Below the pieces are notes generated by a model. That model was not told the DNA's origin. It ran no database searches and saw only the letters and a list, made by a program, of their open reading frames with translations. A stretch of 39,814 nt of DNA from Nocardioides pelophilus (GTDB lineage Bacteria > Actinomycetota > Actinomycetes > Propionibacteriales > Nocardioidaceae). The stretch covers positions 695-40,508 of the forward strand of contig NZ_JACEHF010000021.1 of NCBI RefSeq assembly GCF_014180685.1, given 5' to 3'. Shown here piece by piece: positions 23,841 through 31,702 of this stretch (position 1 is the stretch's first letter; every line of letters begins with the position of its first letter). A program made the position numbers and the translations under genes.

Positions 23841-24586
23841 ACGAGCCTCCGGACCACCGACATCGGCAGGTGCTTGATCGCCAGGCCGAGCGGGACCCAG
23901 GGGAGGGCGGGCACGTAGGCCTTGGCCTTGCGCTTCTCGATCGCAGCGACCATCGCCTTCACCCCGGTGCGGGTGTCGACCATGAACTTGGTCTTCTGGG
24001 CGACCTGCTCGTTCATCTCCGACCGGATGTAGCCGGGATAGATGATCGAGACGTCGATGCCCTTCACGTTCTCGTTCTGCAAGCCCTCGGCCAGGGCCGC
24101 GGCGCCCGCCTTGGTGGCGGCGTACGTCGTGAGCGTCTTGCGCATGCCGCGCACGGCCGAGACCGACGAGATCATCACCAGGTGACCCCGCCCCTGGGCG
24201 CGGAAGATCTCCATCGCGGCCTCGGACTGGGCGAGCGCGGCGACGAAGTTGGTCATCGCGGTCTGCCGGTTGGCGTCGTACCGCCCGGTGCCGATCGGCG
24301 CTCCCTTGCCCAGGCCGGCGTTGATGATCACGCGGTCGATCGTGCCGAGCTCGGCGGCGAACTCCTTGAACACGGCGAACACCGCGTCGTCGTCGGTGAC
24401 GTCCAGGGCCTTGATCGCCACGGTCTGCCCGGGGTGTTCGGCAGCGAGCTCGGCGCGCAGCGCCTCGAGCCGCTCGGTGCGGCGCGCACAGAGGGCGAGG
24501 TCGTAGCCCAGCGCCGCGAACTGCCGCGCCATCTCCTCGCCGAGACCCGAGCTGGCGCCGGTGATCAGGATCGTTCCCTTGCTCAT
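23837..24586 (-). CDS. Short-chain dehydrogenase/reductase 1
   Basis: This 249-residue SDR has the nucleotide motif TGASSGLG at 8-15, INAGLG (NAG) near 93, ISSVS with the catalytic Ser, and YAATKAG with Tyr and Lys of the active site. The basic residue after the glycine motif (ARR) suggests NADP use. It is coupled to the genes on both sides by four-base overlaps. In the proposed pathway one of the two SDRs would reduce or oxidise an oxo/hydroxy group on an acyl-CoA. The C-terminus ends in hydrophobic and basic residues (PWVPLGLAIKHLPMSVVRRLV), perhaps touching the membrane. Confidence 0.87.
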   Translation of the reverse strand: MSKGTILITGASSGLGEEMARQFAALGYDLALCARRTERLEALRAELAAEHPGQTVAIKALDVTDDDAVFAVFKEFAAELGTIDRVIINAGLGKGAPIGTGRYDANRQTAMTNFVAALAQSEAAMEIFRAQGRGHLVMISSVSAVRGMRKTLTTYAATKAGAAALAEGLQNENVKGIDVSIIYPGYIRSEMNEQVAQKTKFMVDTRTGVKAMVAAIEKRKAKAYVPALPWVPLGLAIKHLPMSVVRRLV

Positions 24587-25392
24587 GCTTTTCCTTCTGT
24601 CATTGCGAACACACGGGCGCCGAAGGCGCGCTGCTGACGGTCGTACAGGGGGCGCATCAAGCGCTTGGTGCGCACCGCGATCCGCGCCGCGCGGTCGGGC
24701 ACGATCACCATCATCTTCTTGTCGATGCCGGCCATGACCGCGGTCGCGATCTGGTCGGCGGTGTACGGCGACCTCGCGATCAGCCGGGCCGCGATCTTGT
24801 CGGCCACGGCGTCACTGCCGCCGAGCGACGAGGCCAGCGGGGTCCGGACGAAGCCCGGGCAGACGGCCGAGACGTTGATGCCGTACGGGCCGAGCTCGTA
24901 GGACAGGGTCTCGCTGAGGGCGACCACGCCTGCCTTGACCGCCGTGTACGACGCCATCACCGGCGGGTGCACGAGTCCGGCCAGCGACGCCGTGTTGACG
25001 ATGTGGCCGCTGCCCTGCTGCTTCATCATCGGCACGAAGGTACGGCAGCCGCGGACCACGCCGAGCAGGTTGATGTCGATCACCCGCTGCCACTCGTCGA
25101 TGCCGATCACGTCGATCCGGCCGCCGGCGGCGATGCCGGCGTTGTTGACGAGCACGTCGAGACCGCCCCACTCCTCCTCGACCCAGGCCAGCGCGGACGC
25201 CCAGTCCTCGTCCGAGGTCACGTCGAGCCGGACCTGCTCGGCGCCGGCGACCAGCGCCGGATCGACCGGCGGCTGCAGGTCGCCGATCAGCACCCGGTCG
25301 CCGCGCTTCAGGAACTCGGCGACGAACGCCGCGCCCAGCCCGGAGGCGCCGCCGGTGACCAGCACCCGGCGGCTCTTCGTGGGGTGCGTCAT
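24583..25392 (-). CDS. Short-chain dehydrogenase/reductase 2
   Basis: This 269-residue SDR has TGGASGLG near residue 13, VNNAGIA, NTASLAG with the catalytic Ser and YTAVKAG with Tyr and Lys. The Asp in IGDLQ after the second strand suggests NAD(H). Its ATG at 25392 overlaps the stop of the acyl-CoA dehydrogenase gene, and its stop overlaps the start of SDR 1. The two SDRs differ in cofactor motif, so they probably catalyse separate steps. Confidence 0.87.
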   Translation of the reverse strand: MTHPTKSRRVLVTGGASGLGAAFVAEFLKRGDRVLIGDLQPPVDPALVAGAEQVRLDVTSDEDWASALAWVEEEWGGLDVLVNNAGIAAGGRIDVIGIDEWQRVIDINLLGVVRGCRTFVPMMKQQGSGHIVNTASLAGLVHPPVMASYTAVKAGVVALSETLSYELGPYGINVSAVCPGFVRTPLASSLGGSDAVADKIAARLIARSPYTADQIATAVMAGIDKKMMVIVPDRAARIAVRTKRLMRPLYDRQQRAFGARVFAMTEGKA

Positions 25393-26651
25393 CGGGCGAC
25401 GCCGTACTTCATCAGCTCGAGGCGGGCGATGAGCCCGAGGTGGACCTCGTCGGGACCGTCGGCGAAGCGCAGCGACCGGGCGCCGGTCCACGCCGCAGCC
25501 AGCGGGAAGTCGTCGGTCATGCCGCCGCCGCCGTGGATCTGCATCGCGAAGTCGATGACGTCGAGGGCCATCCGCGGCGCGGCCACCTTGATCTGGGAGA
25601 CCTCGCTGATCGCGTTCATCGGACCGCCGACGTCGAGCTTCCAGGCCGCGTTGAGCACCAGCAGCCGGGTGGAGTCGATCGCGATCCGGGCCTGGGCGAC
25701 CCGCTCCCGGTTGCCGCCGAGGTTGACCAGCGGCTTGCCGAAGGCGACCCGGTCGGTGCCGCGCTGGCAGGCGAGCTCCAGTGCCTTCTCGGCCAGGCCG
25801 ATCAGCCGCATGCAGTGGTGGACGCGGCCGGGGCCGAGCCGTCCCTGCGCGATGGCGAACGCTTCGCCGGGCCCGGACACGAAGTTGCCGATCGGCACCC
25901 GGACGTCGGTCAGCGAGACCTCGCCGTGCCCGTGCGGCTCGTCGAGGAACCCCATCGTCGGGAGCATCCGCTCGACCTTGACCCCGGGGGTGTCGCGCGG
26001 GACCAGCACCATCGAGTGCCGGTGGTGCCGGTCGGCCTCGGGGTCGGTGAGGCCCATCACGATGTAGATCTCGCAGTCCGGGTGGCCGACGCCGGTGGAG
26101 AACCACTTGCGGCCGTTGAGCACGATCTCGTCGCCGTCGACGACCGCGGTGAGCTCCATGTTGGTGGCGTCGGACGAGGCGACGCCCGGCTCGGTCATCA
26201 GGAACGCGCTGCGGATCCGGCCGTCGAGCAGCGGGTCGAGCCACTCGTCGCGCTGCGCCTGGTCGCCGTACTTGAGCAGCACCTCCATGTTGCCGGTGTC
26301 GGGCGCGTTGCAGTTGAAGACGTACGGCGCGATGAACGAGCGGCCCATCAGCTCGGCGAGCGGCGCGTAGTCGACGTTGCTGAGGCCGGCGCCGCCGAGG
26401 GTGCCGTACCTCTCGGCGTACGGGCCCTCGTGGCCGGCGGGGAGGAAGAGGTTCCACAGCCCGCGCTCGCGCGCCTTGGCCTGCAGCTCCTTCATCAGCG
26501 GGAGCTCCTGCCACTGCTCGCCCTGGCCCGCCTCGCGCCGGCGCTGGAGCTCCTGGTGGTAGGCCACCTCGACCGGCTCGATCTCGGTCTCGATGAAGTC
26601 CTTGACGAGCGCGGTCAGCTCGGCTGCGCGGGGAGAGGGTGCGAAGTCCAT
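25389..26651 (-). CDS. Acyl-CoA dehydrogenase (ACAD10/11-like, LvaC-like)
   Basis: This 420-residue FAD enzyme has the acyl-CoA dehydrogenase layout: an N-terminal helical domain (residues about 1-130), the beta domain with FLMTEPGVASSDATN and LNGRKWFSTG, and the C-terminal helical domain with RVAFGKPL, QIHGGGGMTDDFPLA and FADGPDEVHLGLIARLEL. The ADGPDEVH ending, N-terminal length and SSDATN segment are of the ACAD10/11 type. Such enzymes eliminate phosphate from 4-phosphoacyl-CoA in 4-hydroxyacid breakdown. The ATG at 26651 starts the operon, 27 bases from the divergent tetR start. A minus-strand TAGTGT (26666-26671) could be its -10. Confidence 0.9.
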   Translation of the reverse strand: MDFAPSPRAAELTALVKDFIETEIEPVEVAYHQELQRRREAGQGEQWQELPLMKELQAKARERGLWNLFLPAGHEGPYAERYGTLGGAGLSNVDYAPLAELMGRSFIAPYVFNCNAPDTGNMEVLLKYGDQAQRDEWLDPLLDGRIRSAFLMTEPGVASSDATNMELTAVVDGDEIVLNGRKWFSTGVGHPDCEIYIVMGLTDPEADRHHRHSMVLVPRDTPGVKVERMLPTMGFLDEPHGHGEVSLTDVRVPIGNFVSGPGEAFAIAQGRLGPGRVHHCMRLIGLAEKALELACQRGTDRVAFGKPLVNLGGNRERVAQARIAIDSTRLLVLNAAWKLDVGGPMNAISEVSQIKVAAPRMALDVIDFAMQIHGGGGMTDDFPLAAAWTGARSLRFADGPDEVHLGLIARLELMKYGVAR

Positions 26652-26669
26652 GGGTTGACGATGGCACAC

Positions 26670-26688
26670 TATTGAGCAATGCTCAATA
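26670..26688. promoter_or_regulatory. TetR operator palindrome over the tetR start codon
   Basis: TATTGAGCAATGCTCAATA is a perfect palindrome around one central base. It contains the ATG of the tetR gene at 26679-26681 and lies between the divergent tetR and acyl-CoA dehydrogenase starts. Binding would block both promoters, giving autorepression and control of the operon. Confidence 0.8.
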
Positions 26689-27263
26689 ACGTGTCTCGCA
26701 TCCGGCTGTCCCAGGACGAGCGGCGTCGCCAGCTGCTCGGCATCGGCCTGCGGATGCTCGTCGAGAAGCCGATCCAGGACCTCTCCCTCGACGCCGTCGC
26801 CGCCGAGGCCGGCATCTCGCGCGGCCTGCTCTTCCACTACTTCCCGACCAAGACCGACTACTACGACCACGTCGTCGGCGCCGCGCTGCGCCGGGTGCTC
26901 CGCAACATCTCGCCCGACCCGGACGCCGCGGCCGACGTCGCGCTGCGGCAGTTCGTCGAGCGCTTCTACGCGCAGATCGAGCGGCGTCGCGAGTTCTACC
27001 TCGCGCTGGTCTTCGGCAGCGGTGCGATCTCGCTCGGGGGAGAGGGTGTCGAGTCGCACCGGATGACCGTCGCCCGCAGGGTGGTCGACGCCGTCGCGCT
27101 CGACCCGGCGTCGGTGCCGGTCGTGCACGGATGGACGGCGTACGTCGAGGACCGGGCGCTGCTCTGGTCCGGCACACCCACCCCCGAGCGGGCGCCCCTC
27201 GCGGACGAGGTCGGCCACTGCTGCCGGGCGCTCGCCGCCCTGCTCGCGACCGAGGTCTCGTGA
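26679..27263 (+). CDS. TetR-family regulator of the adjacent ACAD operon
   Basis: This 194-residue protein has a TetR DNA-binding domain: RRRQLLGIGLRMLVEKPIQDLSLDAVAAEAGISRGLLFHYFPTK in its first 60 residues, with the turn and recognition helices at about 37-56. The rest is a helical ligand-binding domain. The gene diverges from the acyl-CoA dehydrogenase operon, and the shared 27-base gap plus its own start codon form a perfect palindrome, so it most likely represses both units and responds to an acyl-CoA or related compound. The last codons and TGA belong to an inverted copy of the repeat element found downstream. No Shine-Dalgarno sequence precedes the ATG. Confidence 0.9.
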   Translation: MLNNVSRIRLSQDERRRQLLGIGLRMLVEKPIQDLSLDAVAAEAGISRGLLFHYFPTKTDYYDHVVGAALRRVLRNISPDPDAAADVALRQFVERFYAQIERRREFYLALVFGSGAISLGGEGVESHRMTVARRVVDAVALDPASVPVVHGWTAYVEDRALLWSGTPTPERAPLADEVGHCCRALAALLATEVS

Positions 27264-27289
27264 CAGTCGCTGCGCGACTTCCTCGACCA
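27254..27289 (-). repeat. Inverted copy of the REP-like element at the tetR 3' end
   Basis: From GGTCTCGTGACAGTCGC to CCTCGACC this is a diverged, minus-oriented copy of the element repeated at 27307-27704. Its GTCTCGTGA supplies the last two tetR codons (Val, Ser) and the stop codon. Confidence 0.8.
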
Positions 27290-27306
27290 CCGTGGTCGCG
27301 CCCCCG

Positions 27307-27704
27307 GTTGGTCGAGGAGGTTGCGCAGCAACCGTCACGAGACCCCGAGGGTCAGCCCGCGGTCCTCGACCGACCTCCGTTGGTCGAGGAGGTTGCGCAG
27401 CAACCGTCACGAGACCCCGCGAGTGCCAGCCCGCGCTAATCGCCCCCCCGTTGGTCGAGGAGGTTGCGCAGCAACCGTCACGAGACCCCGGAAGTGTCAG
27501 CCCGCGGTCCTCGCCCCCCGTTGGTCGAGGAGGTTGCGCAGCAACCGTCACGAGACCCCGCGAGTGCCAGCCCGCGCTAATCGCCCCCCCGTTGGTCGAG
27601 GAGGTTGCGCAGCAACCGTCACGAGACCCCGCGAGTGCCAGCCCGCGGCCCTCGACCGACCCCCGTTGGTCGAGGAGGTTGCGCAGCAACCGTCACGAGA
27701 CCCC
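27307..27704 (+). repeat. Array of six 40-bp REP-like elements with 70-74 bp period
   Basis: Six near-identical elements begin at 27307, 27379, 27450, 27520, 27591 and 27665. Each runs from GTTGGTCGAGGAGGTTGCGC through AGCAACCGTCACGAGACCCC and contains the palindromic core GGTTGCGCAGCAACC. The 30-34 base stretches between them are related to each other: all share CAGCCCGCG and most end in a C-run. The last element is followed by the same GTCAGCCCGCGG, which there is the 3' end of the next (minus-strand) gene. The array therefore looks like tandem amplification of element plus gene end. The whole gene-free stretch 27264-27711 is filled by this and the inverted copy. Confidence 0.92.
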
Positions 27705-27711
27705 GGGAGGG

Positions 27712-28353
27712 TCAGCCCGCGGTGGCGGCCTCGGCGACGGCGACGCACCAGCGGCCGGCCCGGTCCAGCAGCTCGACGTCGCTGAGGGTCGCCGGACCGG
27801 CCAGGCTGCAGGCCAGCCAGGCGTCGCCGAACAGGCCGCGGAACGACGCCCACCGGCGGTCGCCGGCGGGACACATCAGCGTGACGCTCGGTGCGCCGTA
27901 CGCCGGCGCCTGGGGCGGCCGGGTGCACGACCGTCGCTGCGCGGCCTCCTCGACCAGCTCGACGGCGCGGGACCGGGGGACCGGCGGGGCGAACAACCAG
28001 GCGCGCACCTCGGCGGTGCCGGGGCCCTCGATCCGGCAGCCGTACTCGTGCGCCACGTCGGTGAGTCCGGGCGCGATCTCGGCCGGCTCGCCGTTGTCGT
28101 ACGTCGTGATCGCCGCCGGCTCGCCGCCGAGCGCCTCGGACAGAGCGTCCTCCGGCAACAGTTCGCAGAACGGGGCGCGGGCCAGCGCCACCACCGAGGT
28201 GTCGAAGTCCGCGAGCGGGGTCGACGTGTACGACGGCGGCGCGGCGGTCTCGGGCACGACCGGTGCCTCCTCGTCCAGCACCAGGACGCCCGCCGCGACG
28301 GGCAGTGCGGTCAGCACGATGGCGAGCAGCAACCATCGCAGGGACCCCAGCAC
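27712..28353 (-). CDS. Hypothetical exported or membrane-anchored protein
   Basis: This 213-residue protein starts with one hydrophobic helix (about 5-26, [20 protein letters not shown]) after a short basic segment, so it is anchored with its main part outside the membrane. The outer part has five cysteines and segments such as [26 protein letters not shown] and WCVAVAEA, reminiscent of small mycobacterial exported proteins with paired cysteines (for example DUF3558-like), but I cannot assign a family. GTG at 28353 is the only sensible start; TATCGT ends 6 bases before it on the minus strand, fitting a leaderless transcript. It diverges from ftsE. Its 3' end borders, and is partly copied in, the repeat array. 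Confidence 0.68.
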   Translation of the reverse strand: MLGSLRWLLLAIVLTALPVAAGVLVLDEEAPVVPETAAPPSYTSTPLADFDTSVVALARAPFCELLPEDALSEALGGEPAAITTYDNGEPAEIAPGLTDVAHEYGCRIEGPGTAEVRAWLFAPPVPRSRAVELVEEAAQRRSCTRPPQAPAYGAPSVTLMCPAGDRRWASFRGLFGDAWLACSLAGPATLSDVELLDRAGRWCVAVAEAATAG

Positions 28354-28423
28354 CCGGCCACGATAGACCGGGCCCGACGCACCGAGGCGGGGTGCCGTCC
28401 GATCCCGGGTTGCCGCGCTCGCG

Positions 28424-28429
28424 TACCGT
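28424..28429 (+). promoter_or_regulatory. Probable -10 hexamer TACCGT of ftsE
   Basis: TACCGT lies exactly 7 bases before the GTG start of ftsE, and no ribosome site is seen. This is the leaderless arrangement found at several other genes here. Confidence 0.5.
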
Positions 28430-28436
28430 CTGGTCA

Positions 28437-29126
28437 GTGATTCGCTTCGAGAAGGTCACCAAGAACTACCCCGGCCCCGGTCGGCCGGCGCTCGACCAGG
28501 TGACGGTCGACATCGACAAGGGTGAGTTCGTCTACCTCGTCGGTCAGTCCGGTTCGGGCAAGTCGACCGCGCTCCGGCTCGTGCTCCGCGAGTTGCGCCC
28601 GACCAGCGGTCGGGTCTACGTCGCAGGCAAGGAGATCAACCGGATGGCCGGTTGGAAGGTCCCGAGGCTGCGCCGCCAGGTCGGCACCGTGTTCCAGGAC
28701 TTCCGGCTGCTCCCCAACAAGACCGTGACCGAGAACGTCGCGTTCGCGCTCCAGGTGATCGGCAAGTCCCGCCGCGAGATCAACCGGGTGGTCCCCGAGA
28801 CCCTCGAGGTGGTCGGGCTGAAGGACAAGGGTGCGCGGATGCCCGACGAGCTCTCCGGCGGTGAGCAGCAGCGGGTCGCGATCGCGCGCGCCTTCGTGAA
28901 CCGGCCAATGATCATCATCGCCGACGAGCCGACCGGCAACCTCGACCCGTCGACGTCGGTCGAGATCATGAACCTGCTCGAGGACATCAACAAGCGGGGC
29001 ACGACCGTGGTGATGGCGACCCACGACCACGGGCTCGTCGACCAGTTCCGCAAGCGGGTCGTCGAGCTCGAGCACGGCAAGGTCGTGCGTGACGAGGCGG
29101 CCGGAAGCTACGGCTTCCAGCACTAG
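28437..29126 (+). CDS. ftsE: Cell division ABC ATPase FtsE
   Basis: This 229-residue ATPase has Walker [10 protein letters not shown] at 36-44, the Q-loop at [12 protein letters not shown], the signature LSGGEQQ at 139-145, Walker B IIIADEP at 159-165 and the H-loop ATHDH. FtsE with FtsX forms a membrane complex that switches on peptidoglycan hydrolases at the division site. [17 protein letters not shown] is typical of FtsE. The GTG at 28437 gives the normal N-terminus [11 protein letters not shown]. ftsX follows after 58 bases, and a LytM peptidase gene follows ftsX. Confidence 0.97.
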   Translation: MIRFEKVTKNYPGPGRPALDQVTVDIDKGEFVYLVGQSGSGKSTALRLVLRELRPTSGRVYVAGKEINRMAGWKVPRLRRQVGTVFQDFRLLPNKTVTENVAFALQVIGKSRREINRVVPETLEVVGLKDKGARMPDELSGGEQQRVAIARAFVNRPMIIIADEPTGNLDPSTSVEIMNLLEDINKRGTTVVMATHDHGLVDQFRKRVVELEHGKVVRDEAAGSYGFQH

Positions 29127-29184
29127 CCCGAGCGTCGCCCGCCGCCCGCCACCCGCTCCGAACCTCCAGGAGACCCTTTCCGCC

Positions 29185-30123
29185 ATGCAGCTCCGCTACG
29201 TCTTCACCGAGCTTCGCTCCGGCCTGCGCCGCAACCTGTCGATGCACGTGGCCGTGATCCTCACCCTCTTCGTGTCGCTGACGCTCGCCGGCTGCGGCAT
29301 GCTCCTGCAGCGCCAGGCCGACAAGACGGCCGAGGCGCTCGGCAACGAGCTCCAGATCCTGCTGAACCTCTGCGTTGTCGACGACCCCTCCCGCAGTGCC
29401 AACTGCGGGAGTGGCGCGGTCACGAACGAGCAGCGCAAGGAGGTCGAGCGGGCGCTGAACGCCAGCTCGGAGGTCGAGTCGTTCGAGTTCCAGTCGCAGG
29501 CCGAGGGCTTCGAGGAGGCCCAGGAGATCCCGCAGTACGAACCGTACTTCGAAGGCCCGGACCCGATCCTGACCGTCGAGGACTGGCCGCCGCAGTACTG
29601 GATCACGCTGAAGGACCCGGAAGAGGCCGAGGGCGTCATCAGCTCGGTGAAGGGCCTCGACGGTGTCGCCGCGATCCAGGACCAGCGCGAGCAGCTCAAG
29701 CCGATCTTCGGGATCATCGACTCCCTCAAGTACGGCTCGTGGATCGGCTCCGGCCTGCTCCTGTTCGCGTCCCTGCTGCTGGTGGCGAACACGATCCGGC
29801 TCGCCGCGATGGCCCGGCGGCGCGAGATCGGCATCATGCGCCTGGTCGGTGCGTCGACCCTCTACATCGCGCTCCCGTTCCTCCTCGAGGCGTTGGTCGC
29901 GGCCGCGGTCGGTGTCGCGCTCGCAGCGGGTGCGCTGGCCGCGTTCACCAAGTTCGCGATCCTCGACGGGCTCGCGGACGCGATCGGGTTCCTCCCCTGG
30001 ATCGGGTGGGACGACTACGTCGAGTCGCTCATCGGCACGGTGCCGCCGGGCGTCGCCATCCTGGGCCCGGCCCTCACGCTGATTCCGACACTCCTGCTGA
30101 CCCGCAAATACATCAAAGTCTGA
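29185..30123 (+). CDS. ftsX: Cell division protein FtsX
   Basis: This 312-residue membrane protein has one helix near the N-terminus (HVAVILTLFVSLTLAGCGML), a large external domain (about 46-180), and three C-terminal helices with MARRREIGIMRLVGAS between them, the FtsX hallmark. The external loop contains two cysteines (LNLC and ANCGSG) that could form a disulfide. This loop is the part that contacts the hydrolase it regulates. The start ATG at 29185 has AGGAG 12 bases upstream. The M23 peptidase encoded next is the likely partner. Confidence 0.95.
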   Translation: MQLRYVFTELRSGLRRNLSMHVAVILTLFVSLTLAGCGMLLQRQADKTAEALGNELQILLNLCVVDDPSRSANCGSGAVTNEQRKEVERALNASSEVESFEFQSQAEGFEEAQEIPQYEPYFEGPDPILTVEDWPPQYWITLKDPEEAEGVISSVKGLDGVAAIQDQREQLKPIFGIIDSLKYGSWIGSGLLLFASLLLVANTIRLAAMARRREIGIMRLVGASTLYIALPFLLEALVAAAVGVALAAGALAAFTKFAILDGLADAIGFLPWIGWDDYVESLIGTVPPGVAILGPALTLIPTLLLTRKYIKV

Positions 30124-30178
30124 TCTGGCGCGGCTACGGTCGAGGGGTTCACTTCCCCGAACGAAGATTGGTTGCACC

Positions 30179-31471
30179 GTGCGCTCCTTCCCCGGCGCCC
30201 CTTCCGACCCTGCCCGTCCATCCTTCCGCCCCTCCCGCAGTCAGCGCGTCGCCGCGCTGGCGGTCGCCGTCGTCGCGATCGGGAGCTTCTCGGCCCCGTT
30301 CGCGAACGCCGACGAGGACGACCTGAAGAAGCAGAAGGCCCAGGTCGAGAACCAGATCGACCAGGTCCAGGACGACCTCCAGGAGGCCAGCCGCGCGGTC
30401 ACCCGCACGGTCCGGCGGCTGGAGCACGCCGTCGGGCGGCTCGACGACGCTCGCAGCCGGCTGCAGGGCGTGCGCGCCGACCTCCAGGACGCGCGTGCCG
30501 AGCGGCTCCGGCTCGCCCGCATGCTGGTGCGTGCCGAGGCCCGGTTCGACCGCGTGTCGGCCGAGCTCCGCGCCGCCCGGGACGAGGTCGACCGGCAGCG
30601 CGAGCTGCTGCGCAACACGGTCCTCGACATGGAGACGCGCGGCAACACCGATCTCGCGGTGATGGACGCGATCACCTCCTCCGGCTCGATCCAGGAGCTG
30701 CTGGTCGCCCGCACCGCCGGGACGATGATCCTCGGCCGCGAGGACCAGGCGCTCGTCGACTTCGAGGCCGCCGAGGCCGCGCTCGCAGACTGGAAGGACG
30801 AGGTCCGCGAGGCTCGCAACGCCGTCGCCGACCAGAAGGAGGCGGCCCGCCAGAACCTGCTGACCGTCCGCGGCCTCTACACCGACGCTCGCAACACCCG
30901 GGCCGAGGTGACCCGGCTGGTCGCCCGGTCCCGTGACGCCCGCAAGGCAGCCGTCCGCGCCCGCCAGCACGACCGGGCCGCCCTGCAGCGGCTCAAGCAG
31001 CGGGAGGCGCGCATCCGGCGCGAGATCATCAGGCTCGCCAACCAGAACCCCGGCCCGACGTACAGCGGTGCCACCGGTGGCCTCCTGCAAATGCCGGTCA
31101 ACGGACCCGTCACCTCGCCGTACGGCTGGCGCACGCACCCGATCTACGGCTACTGGGGCCTCCACGACGGCACCGACTTCGGCGCCGGTTGCGGCGCCTC
31201 GCTGTGGGCGGGGAGATCCGGCACCGTCATCAACACCTACTACGACCAGGTGTACGGCAACCGCCTCTACCTCTCGGTCGGCACGGTCAACGGCGCCAAC
31301 CTCACCCTCGTCTACAACCACCTCTCCACCTATGCCGTCTCCGAGGGCGCGCGGGTGGGTCGTGGCGACGTCGTCGGGTACGTCGGCTCCACGGGCTGGT
31401 CCACCGGCTGCCACCTGCACTTCACGGTGCTGCGCAACGGCGAGCCTGTCGATCCCATGAACTACCTGTAG
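30179..31471 (+). CDS. Coiled-coil LytM (M23) peptidoglycan peptidase
   Basis: This 430-residue secreted protein has a signal peptide ending at about residue 44 (FANA), a long coiled coil (about 47-285) and a C-terminal M23 domain. The zinc site is complete: H329 and D333 in GLHDGTDFG, and H412 and H414 in CHLHF; H381 (YNHLS) is the further catalytic His. This is the EnvC/PcsB-like layout with a coiled coil that can bind FtsX, but unlike EnvC it keeps its own catalytic residues and so should cut peptide cross-links itself. The GTG start is 55 bases after ftsX. It fits a division hydrolase controlled by FtsEX. Confidence 0.92.
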   Translation: MRSFPGAPSDPARPSFRPSRSQRVAALAVAVVAIGSFSAPFANADEDDLKKQKAQVENQIDQVQDDLQEASRAVTRTVRRLEHAVGRLDDARSRLQGVRADLQDARAERLRLARMLVRAEARFDRVSAELRAARDEVDRQRELLRNTVLDMETRGNTDLAVMDAITSSGSIQELLVARTAGTMILGREDQALVDFEAAEAALADWKDEVREARNAVADQKEAARQNLLTVRGLYTDARNTRAEVTRLVARSRDARKAAVRARQHDRAALQRLKQREARIRREIIRLANQNPGPTYSGATGGLLQMPVNGPVTSPYGWRTHPIYGYWGLHDGTDFGAGCGASLWAGRSGTVINTYYDQVYGNRLYLSVGTVNGANLTLVYNHLSTYAVSEGARVGRGDVVGYVGSTGWSTGCHLHFTVLRNGEPVDPMNYL

Positions 31472-31486
31472 CCCTAGCTCGCCGTC

Positions 31487-31666
31487 GTTGGTCGAGGAGG
31501 TCGCGCAGCTGGCTCGCCGCCGGTGGTCGAGGAGGTCGCGCTCCAGGCTCGCCGCCGTTGGTCGAGGAGGTCGCGCAGCTAGCTCCCCGCCGTTGGTCGA
31601 GGTGGTCGCGCAGCTGGCTCGCCGCCGTTGGTCGAGGAGGTCGCGCAGCGACCGTCACGAGACCCC
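31487..31666 (+). repeat. 35-bp tandem array of truncated REP-like elements before smpB
   Basis: Five units begin at about 31487, 31523, 31557, 31592 and 31627, with 34-36 bp spacing. The first four hold only the left half (GTTGGTCGAGGAGGTCGCGC plus AGCTGGCTCGCCGCC-like filler), and the fifth is a full 40-bp palindromic element ending GTCACGAGACCCC. It fills the gap between the M23 gene and the smpB promoter. Confidence 0.9.
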
Positions 31667-31702
31667 CGGAAACCTCTTGCGGCGGCCTGGGACAATGGCG
31701 GG

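Noticed and set aside
26652..27689. Upstream extension of the acyl-CoA dehydrogenase frame through the repeat array and tetR
   Set aside because: It would translate the REP repeats and the antisense of tetR; the dehydrogenase N-terminus starts naturally at the ATG at 26651.
27307..27704. CRISPR array (40-bp repeats with 30-34 bp spacers)
   Set aside because: The spacers are similar to each other and contain the end of the neighbouring gene, the repeats are the same element found singly elsewhere, and there are no cas genes.
27292..28440. 382-codon plus-strand frame running through the repeat array
   Set aside because: It is made of translated repeats and the antisense of the 27712-28353 gene, without start signals or domains.
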